From NCBI RefSeq assembly GCF_041687215.1, contig NZ_JAWLCI010000009.1, positions 1-64,000 on the forward strand: a stretch of DNA of 64,000 nt. Reading direction: 5' to 3'. The stretch comes from Mariniphaga sp041687215. GTDB lineage: Bacteria; Bacteroidota; Bacteroidia; Bacteroidales; Prolixibacteraceae. The translations under genes were made by a program, and so were the position numbers. Below are positions 60,499 to 64,000 of this stretch, one piece after another. Below the pieces are notes generated by a model, which saw nothing but the letters and a program-made list of their open reading frames with translations, was not told the DNA's origin and did not search any database. Numbering within the stretch: position 1 is the first letter of the stretch; every line of letters starts with the position of its first letter.

Positions 60499-60545
60499 AT
60501 AACTTTGTAATTCTGTTTCAAGTTGAAAACGAACTACAAAGTTAT
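60499..60545 (-). promoter_or_regulatory. Inverted repeat and -7 box upstream of clpP
   Basis: ATAACTTTGTA at 60499-60509 and its reverse complement at 60535-60545 form a perfect 11-bp inverted repeat with a 25-base spacer. On the minus strand TAACTTTG (60537-60544) is a TAnnTTTG match that would start a leader of roughly 55 bases for clpP. Confidence 0.5.
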
Positions 60546-60577
60546 AAAAAAGTTGTTTGGTTAAACCCCTTCAAAGG

Positions 60578-61930
60578 TTATTTGGCCATTTCCTCAAACT
60601 CCTCGCGGGTTACTTCTTTATTTTCAAGGGTAACTTTTCCTTTTACCACGCCAATTACCTTGTCTTCCAAAATTTTATTGTATAACCGTTCTTTTTCTTC
60701 CGGTTTTTCAAGAATCATTTTGGCAAACGACTCCAACTGGTCTTTCGGTGCATTGTAAATACCGTATTGGCTGTATTGCGCGTGCGCAATTTGTTTGGCT
60801 AATCCAAATGCTTCCTCTTCTTCAACCTTCAATTCATTTTCCTTTACAATGAAATCTTTAATAAGCTGCCAGCGCAGGTCTTTCATAAACCCATTAAAAT
60901 CTTTTTCAATCTGTTCGTCGGTAACATCTTTGTTGGCTTCTTTCAGCCAGCGTTTCAGAAAAGCTTCCGGCAATTCGGGGTTTACTTTTTCAACCAGTGT
61001 ATCGCGGGTATCGTAGGCAAAACGGCGGTCAGACGACTGCAACAAACTATTGGCTATTTCTTCCTTCAGTTTATTTCTTAAATCTTCTTCGGTCTTCACC
61101 TCTGTGTCTTCCCCGTATATTTTTTTGTAAAGTTCTTCGTTCAATTCAGGTTTTTGGTAGTCAAGTATTTCTGAAATGGTAAAGTTGAAACTGCTGTTTA
61201 AATCGTGTGCCTGTTCGTGGCTGATTTTCAGCAGGTGGCCCACTTCGTGCCTGTCGCCATAAGCAACAACCGGGTCGAAGGTCAGCACTTCACCTTTCTG
61301 TTTTCCAATGAATTGTTTTTTAATACCTTCATCTTTTACCAGGTCAACCGAAAGCAATACACCATCGGCATTAATTCCTTCCTCTTTCTGGTTTCCTTCT
61401 TCATCCAATTCAACAAAATCGCCACGTACCAGGCTCTTTTCTGCTACTTCATCGGCATCGATATTTTCGCCCATTTGCGATTGAATCATCTCCACCTGTT
61501 CGTTCACCATATCGTCGGTTACTTTAATGGTGAAATAATTGAGTTTATCTTCTTCGCTTAACTGAACTTCAACTTTTGGCGCCAATGCCACATCGAATGC
61601 AAATTCAAAATCTTCATCCTTTTCCCAATCAATGGGTTTTTGGTGTTCGGTGCTGGCAAGCGGTTCGCCCAAAATCTGCAGTTTTTCTTCCATCAAATAG
61701 CGGGTGAGGTTTTGCGAAAGCATTTTGTTGATTTCTTCCACCATCACCGATTTTTCGAAACGCCTTTTAATAAGTCCCATGGGCGCTTTACCCGGCCTGA
61801 ACCCGGGAATTGAAGCCTTTTGACGATAGTCTTTTAACGTGTCTTCAACTGTTTTTTCGTAATCTGTTTTTTCAATTAAAACCTTAATTACCGCATTTAC
61901 ATTGTCGGTATTTTCTCTGGTAACCTTCAT
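60578..61930 (-). CDS. tig: Trigger factor
   Basis: Ribosome-associated chaperone of 450 residues. The ribosome-binding N-terminal domain holds the variant signature GFRPGKAPMGLIKRRF (about 41-56; canonical GFRxGKxP), followed by a divergent FKBP-like segment without a canonical PPIase active site, then the helical C-terminal cradle (PELPEAFLKRWLKEANK onward) and an acidic end. Upstream of clpP-clpX. A tRNA-Leu gene lies before it on the same strand, separated by a 10-bp hairpin. Confidence 0.95.
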   Translation of the reverse strand: MKVTRENTDNVNAVIKVLIEKTDYEKTVEDTLKDYRQKASIPGFRPGKAPMGLIKRRFEKSVMVEEINKMLSQNLTRYLMEEKLQILGEPLASTEHQKPIDWEKDEDFEFAFDVALAPKVEVQLSEEDKLNYFTIKVTDDMVNEQVEMIQSQMGENIDADEVAEKSLVRGDFVELDEEGNQKEEGINADGVLLSVDLVKDEGIKKQFIGKQKGEVLTFDPVVAYGDRHEVGHLLKISHEQAHDLNSSFNFTISEILDYQKPELNEELYKKIYGEDTEVKTEEDLRNKLKEEIANSLLQSSDRRFAYDTRDTLVEKVNPELPEAFLKRWLKEANKDVTDEQIEKDFNGFMKDLRWQLIKDFIVKENELKVEEEEAFGLAKQIAHAQYSQYGIYNAPKDQLESFAKMILEKPEEKERLYNKILEDKVIGVVKGKVTLENKEVTREEFEEMAK

Positions 61931-61970
61931 ATTGAATCGATAAATTTATTTTCAGAACCTTTTATTAAAT

Positions 61971-62009
61971 CACCGCCGGCAAAATCACTGGTTGGATTAG
62001 CCGGCGGTG
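61971..62009 (-). terminator. Hairpin between tRNA-Leu and tig
   Basis: Perfect 10-bp GC-rich inverted repeat (CACCGCCGGC at 61971-61980 with 62000-62009), 19-base loop, just after the tRNA 3' end. No strong T-run follows, so it could instead be a processing or attenuation stem. Confidence 0.5.
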
Positions 62010-62013
62010 TTTG

Positions 62014-62095
62014 TGCGGACGAAGGGACTCGAACCCCCACGCCGTGTGGCACCAGATCCTAAGTCTGGCGCGTCTACCAATTCCGCCACGTCCGC
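62014..62095 (-). tRNA. tRNA-Leu (anticodon UAG)
   Basis: 82-nt minus-strand cloverleaf with 7-bp acceptor stem GCGGACG/CGTCCGC and discriminator A. The D arm has AATTGGTAGACGC. The anticodon stem is CCAGA/TCTGG with loop CTTAGGA, so the anticodon is TAG. There is a long class II variable arm, and the T arm has GGTTCGAGTCC. CCA is not encoded. Confidence 0.97.
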
Positions 62096-62140
62096 AAAAA
62101 ACAGGGCGCAAAGGTAATTATTTTTTTGAATAGCAGAAAA

Positions 62141-63082
62141 TTATTTCCATTCAACAACGGTTCCGCGTTGTTCATTTTGAAGCTCCTGCGGAATGGCGTC
62201 TTTTATTTCGCGCCACAGCAGATTAATCAGTTTGTGTTTGGCAAAATGGCGCGAGTAAACCAGGCTCACTTCGCGCAGCGGTTTCAGGTTGCTGAATGAG
62301 CGCACGTTTTCCTTCCTTTTTTCCGCCATACTGAGGGTAGCCAGCTCAGGAATGAGTGTAATTCCGCCTTCGCGGTCAACAATATTCATGAGCGTTTCCA
62401 GCGAGCCGGCTTCGAAATGGAAGGGCAACTGGCTGTCAACGGTGCCGAGGAATGAGCAAAGATTTACTACCTGATCGCGAAAGCAGTGGCCGTCGCTTAG
62501 CAGCCAGATTTCGGGTATGGCAATGTCTTTTAATGTGATTTCCTTTTTTTTGTGCAGTTTGCTTTCCGGATTCACATAAATCATCATCTCTTCGTAAAAT
62601 ACCGGCTTTTCAATAATTTTTTCCTCTTTGAGCGGTGTGACCAGTATTCCCACATCAATCAGATCTTTGTTCAGGAGGCTTACAATTTCATCGGTGGTTT
62701 GCTCCACCACTTTAATGTAAATGTTGGGATATTTCCTTTTATAACGACCAATAAAAACGGGCAACAGGTAAGGCGCCAGCGTTGGAATAATACCGATGCG
62801 CAACATGCCCGAAACCTGGTTTTTGTGGTCTTTTACGATATTGTTCAATTCTTCGGACTGTTTCAGCACAATGCGCGCCTGTTCAACAATTCGCTGCCCA
62901 ACATCAGTGGGAATAAGCGGTTGTTTGCTGCGGTCGAAAATGATGATTTCCAAATCTTCCTCCAGCTTTTTTATTTGCATGGAAAGCGTGGGCTGGGTAA
63001 TAAAACACGACTCGGCGGCTTTGCCAAAATGGCGATAGGTATCCACCGCAACAATATATTCCAATTGGGTCAGCGTAATCAT
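62141..63082 (-). CDS. oxyR: LysR-type peroxide regulator OxyR
   Basis: 313-residue redox-sensing transcription factor. The N-terminal helix-turn-helix reads LEYIVAVDTYRHFGKAAE then TQPTLSMQIKKLEEDL. The effector domain carries both redox cysteines in DGHCFRDQVVNLC (Cys200 and Cys209), with the GHCxRDQ context of E. coli OxyR (Cys199/Cys208). This makes the OxyR assignment firm. Targets are normally catalase and peroxiredoxin genes, none of which is adjacent here. The 363-base upstream gap holds two hairpins. Confidence 0.95.
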   Translation of the reverse strand: MITLTQLEYIVAVDTYRHFGKAAESCFITQPTLSMQIKKLEEDLEIIIFDRSKQPLIPTDVGQRIVEQARIVLKQSEELNNIVKDHKNQVSGMLRIGIIPTLAPYLLPVFIGRYKRKYPNIYIKVVEQTTDEIVSLLNKDLIDVGILVTPLKEEKIIEKPVFYEEMMIYVNPESKLHKKKEITLKDIAIPEIWLLSDGHCFRDQVVNLCSFLGTVDSQLPFHFEAGSLETLMNIVDREGGITLIPELATLSMAEKRKENVRSFSNLKPLREVSLVYSRHFAKHKLINLLWREIKDAIPQELQNEQRGTVVEWK

Positions 63083-63203
63083 GGCGCGTAAAATTTGGCC
63101 CTAAAAATAGAAATTAATTGCCTGATGCAAAAAGAAAGGCGGGATAAAGTGGGTTGGTAACAAAATATTAACTGGCAAAACCTTTTAACAAATAATCCGG
63201 TAT

Positions 63204-63286
63204 TGAGCCGATTCATCCCTTTTTTCGGCTCACAAAATTCAATCTGTTTGAGTCGGAAAAAATTTGTATTCGGCTCAAGAATTTTT
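63204..63286. repeat. Two tandem related hairpins upstream of oxyR
   Basis: TGAGCCGA (63204-63211) pairs with TCGGCTCA (63225-63232), 13-base loop. A second stem, 63248-63257 with 63269-63278, has the same core with two wobble pairs and leads into a T-run on the plus strand. It may be a terminator or an attenuator-like element; no gene upstream on + needs it. Confidence 0.5.
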
Positions 63287-63420
63287 TATATGGCAACATC
63301 CCGCTGAAATTAAAGCTTTTCTGGTTACAGGACAGGGGCGCAGTACCAGTTACCATGTGAATATTGACTAAATCACAAGTTCTTCGAATTAAAAATCCGG
63401 CAGCGTCTGTCAGAAATTCT

Positions 63421-63428
63421 TAATTTTG
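63421..63428 (+). promoter_or_regulatory. Candidate -7 box (TAATTTTG)
   Basis: Exact TAnnTTTG match 18 bases before the ATG at 63446 of the partial lipoprotein gene. Confidence 0.5.
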
Positions 63429-63445
63429 CAGAAAATAATGAAACG

Positions 63446-64000
63446 ATGAAGTTTACCATTTATATAACTGTTTTAGTTGCCGGGATACTTTTTTTGGCTT
63501 GCGGACCAACCGACGAAGAAAAAGCCAGTGCAAAACTGAACTTTGCCCAGTCGCTGCTGGAGAAAAATGATACGGCCACTGCATTGCGCCACCTCGACAG
63601 CATTCCGCGTCTTTACCCGAAAGCGGTTTACGCGCTGAATGCCGCCAAAAACCTGGTGAGCGAGGTTCAGTTCGATTTGCTGCACCGAAAAGAGGCTCAA
63701 CTGGATTCGCTGAAAGTGAAAATAGAAGCGCTTGAAAAACCGTTCCGCAAGGAAAAAACGGAATTCGACCGTTACACGCAGTACATTCACAACCGGCAAA
63801 CGTTTCAGCGGGCTTGGGACCGTTCCTACATTCAGGTGCATTTGGATGAACAGGGTGAAATTTACCTGAGCAGCAACTACCACGGCGAAAAATGGCTCGA
63901 CCACACCGCCCTGCGTGTTTACGACCAGGGCGACGATGCCAAAACCGAAGAAATTCCCATTGGCGACCCAAACAACCACCGCAGCGATTTTATGGAAGCC
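63446..64000 (+). CDS. Lipoprotein with N-terminal coiled coil, cut by the window end
   Basis: 185 residues to the edge, still open. Signal of lipoprotein type (MKFTIYITVLVAGILFLACG, Cys19), then an Ala/Leu/Glu/Lys-rich helical stretch (KASAKLNFAQSLLEKNDTAT, and EAQLDSLKVKIEALEK), then a beta-rich part (SYIQVHLDEQGEIYLSSNYH). Resembles periplasmic TPR-like or repeat lipoproteins, with no named family recognised. The ATG at 63446 follows the TAATTTTG box. Confidence 0.78.
   Translation, partial: MKFTIYITVLVAGILFLACGPTDEEKASAKLNFAQSLLEKNDTATALRHLDSIPRLYPKAVYALNAAKNLVSEVQFDLLHRKEAQLDSLKVKIEALEKPFRKEKTEFDRYTQYIHNRQTFQRAWDRSYIQVHLDEQGEIYLSSNYHGEKWLDHTALRVYDQGDDAKTEEIPIGDPNNHRSDFMEA

Larger units (their letters stand above)
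63083..63445. other. Intergenic region between oxyR and a divergent lipoprotein gene
   Basis: No coding frame. Contains two tandem hairpins (63204-63232 and 63248-63278), the second followed by a six-T run on the plus strand, and a TAATTTTG box at 63421-63428 before the lipoprotein gene. The hairpins share the TGAGCCGA/TCGGCTCA core. Confidence 0.6.

Noticed and set aside
63453..63979. Minus-strand open frames at the right edge
   Set aside because: The plus strand carries a lipoprotein signal, a -7 box and a coherent protein through the same bases; the minus frames are shadows.

Overview
The window looks like chromosomal DNA of a free-living or sediment-type Bacteroidota, most likely of the Bacteroidales/Marinilabiliales kind (Prolixibacteraceae-like). 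This is inferred from gene content, not from a phylogeny: a TonB-dependent outer membrane barrel with an N-terminal carboxypeptidase-regulatory domain, S9 peptidase, DUF1080 hydrolase, the coaX / outer-membrane protein / TPR / lptC / ppiD locus, a 1117-residue Mfd, and AT-rich -7 boxes of the TAnnTTTG type in front of several genes. Nearly all genes are intact. The exceptions are toxin-antitoxin debris at the left edge and one lipoprotein gene cut by the right edge.

Layout. 1-0.6 kb: gene debris. 0.6-10.7 kb: peptidase, aldo/keto reductase, aspartokinase, orphan HlyD-type adaptor, secreted proteins, DUF1080 hydrolase, and a patatin phospholipase whose start overlaps the end of a VapBC-like toxin-antitoxin pair. 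10.9-20.2 kb: mfd and a complete tripartite RND efflux operon (adaptor, permease, TolC) with a small cupin. 20.3-31.5 kb: a long + strand block with nadB-nadC-coaX, envelope biogenesis (outer-membrane protein, TPR, lptC, ppiD), then gpmI and a DUF3109 protein. 31.5-35.4 kb: TonB-type receptor, a secreted beta-rich protein of unknown function, and a small hypothetical.

35.4-49.2 kb is the most accessory-looking stretch. It holds uspA-fbaB-radical SAM-sirtuin on +. On - there is an operon of cupin, ferredoxin, YggS-like protein, AmrS-type radical SAM enzyme and a KaiC-like ATPase. A methyltransferase / thiamin-binding / cobO operon lies divergent to it. Then come an orphan metal-binding lipoprotein, a putative manganese/heavy-metal transporter, peptide deformylase and a 59-residue DUF5320-like protein. 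Two near-identical 27-bp promoter-region motifs (35507 and 42777) suggest that two - strand genes here share a regulator. A nested palindromic repeat cluster lies at 44.4-44.64 kb.

49.3-55.7 kb carries a probable cell-wall salvage operon on -: folK, a SpoIID/LytB-domain protein, a GH9-CE4 fusion enzyme and an AmpG-like permease. 55.7-63.1 kb is housekeeping: sppA, a fasciclin lipoprotein, the tig-clpP-clpX protein quality-control block, tRNA-Leu(UAG) and an OxyR regulator with both redox cysteines.

I found no rRNA, CRISPR array, complete insertion sequence or prophage. The candidates most worth following are the GH9-CE4/SpoIID/AmpG operon, the AmrS/KaiC-like operon with its shared operator motif, and the phospholipase coupled to a toxin-antitoxin pair.
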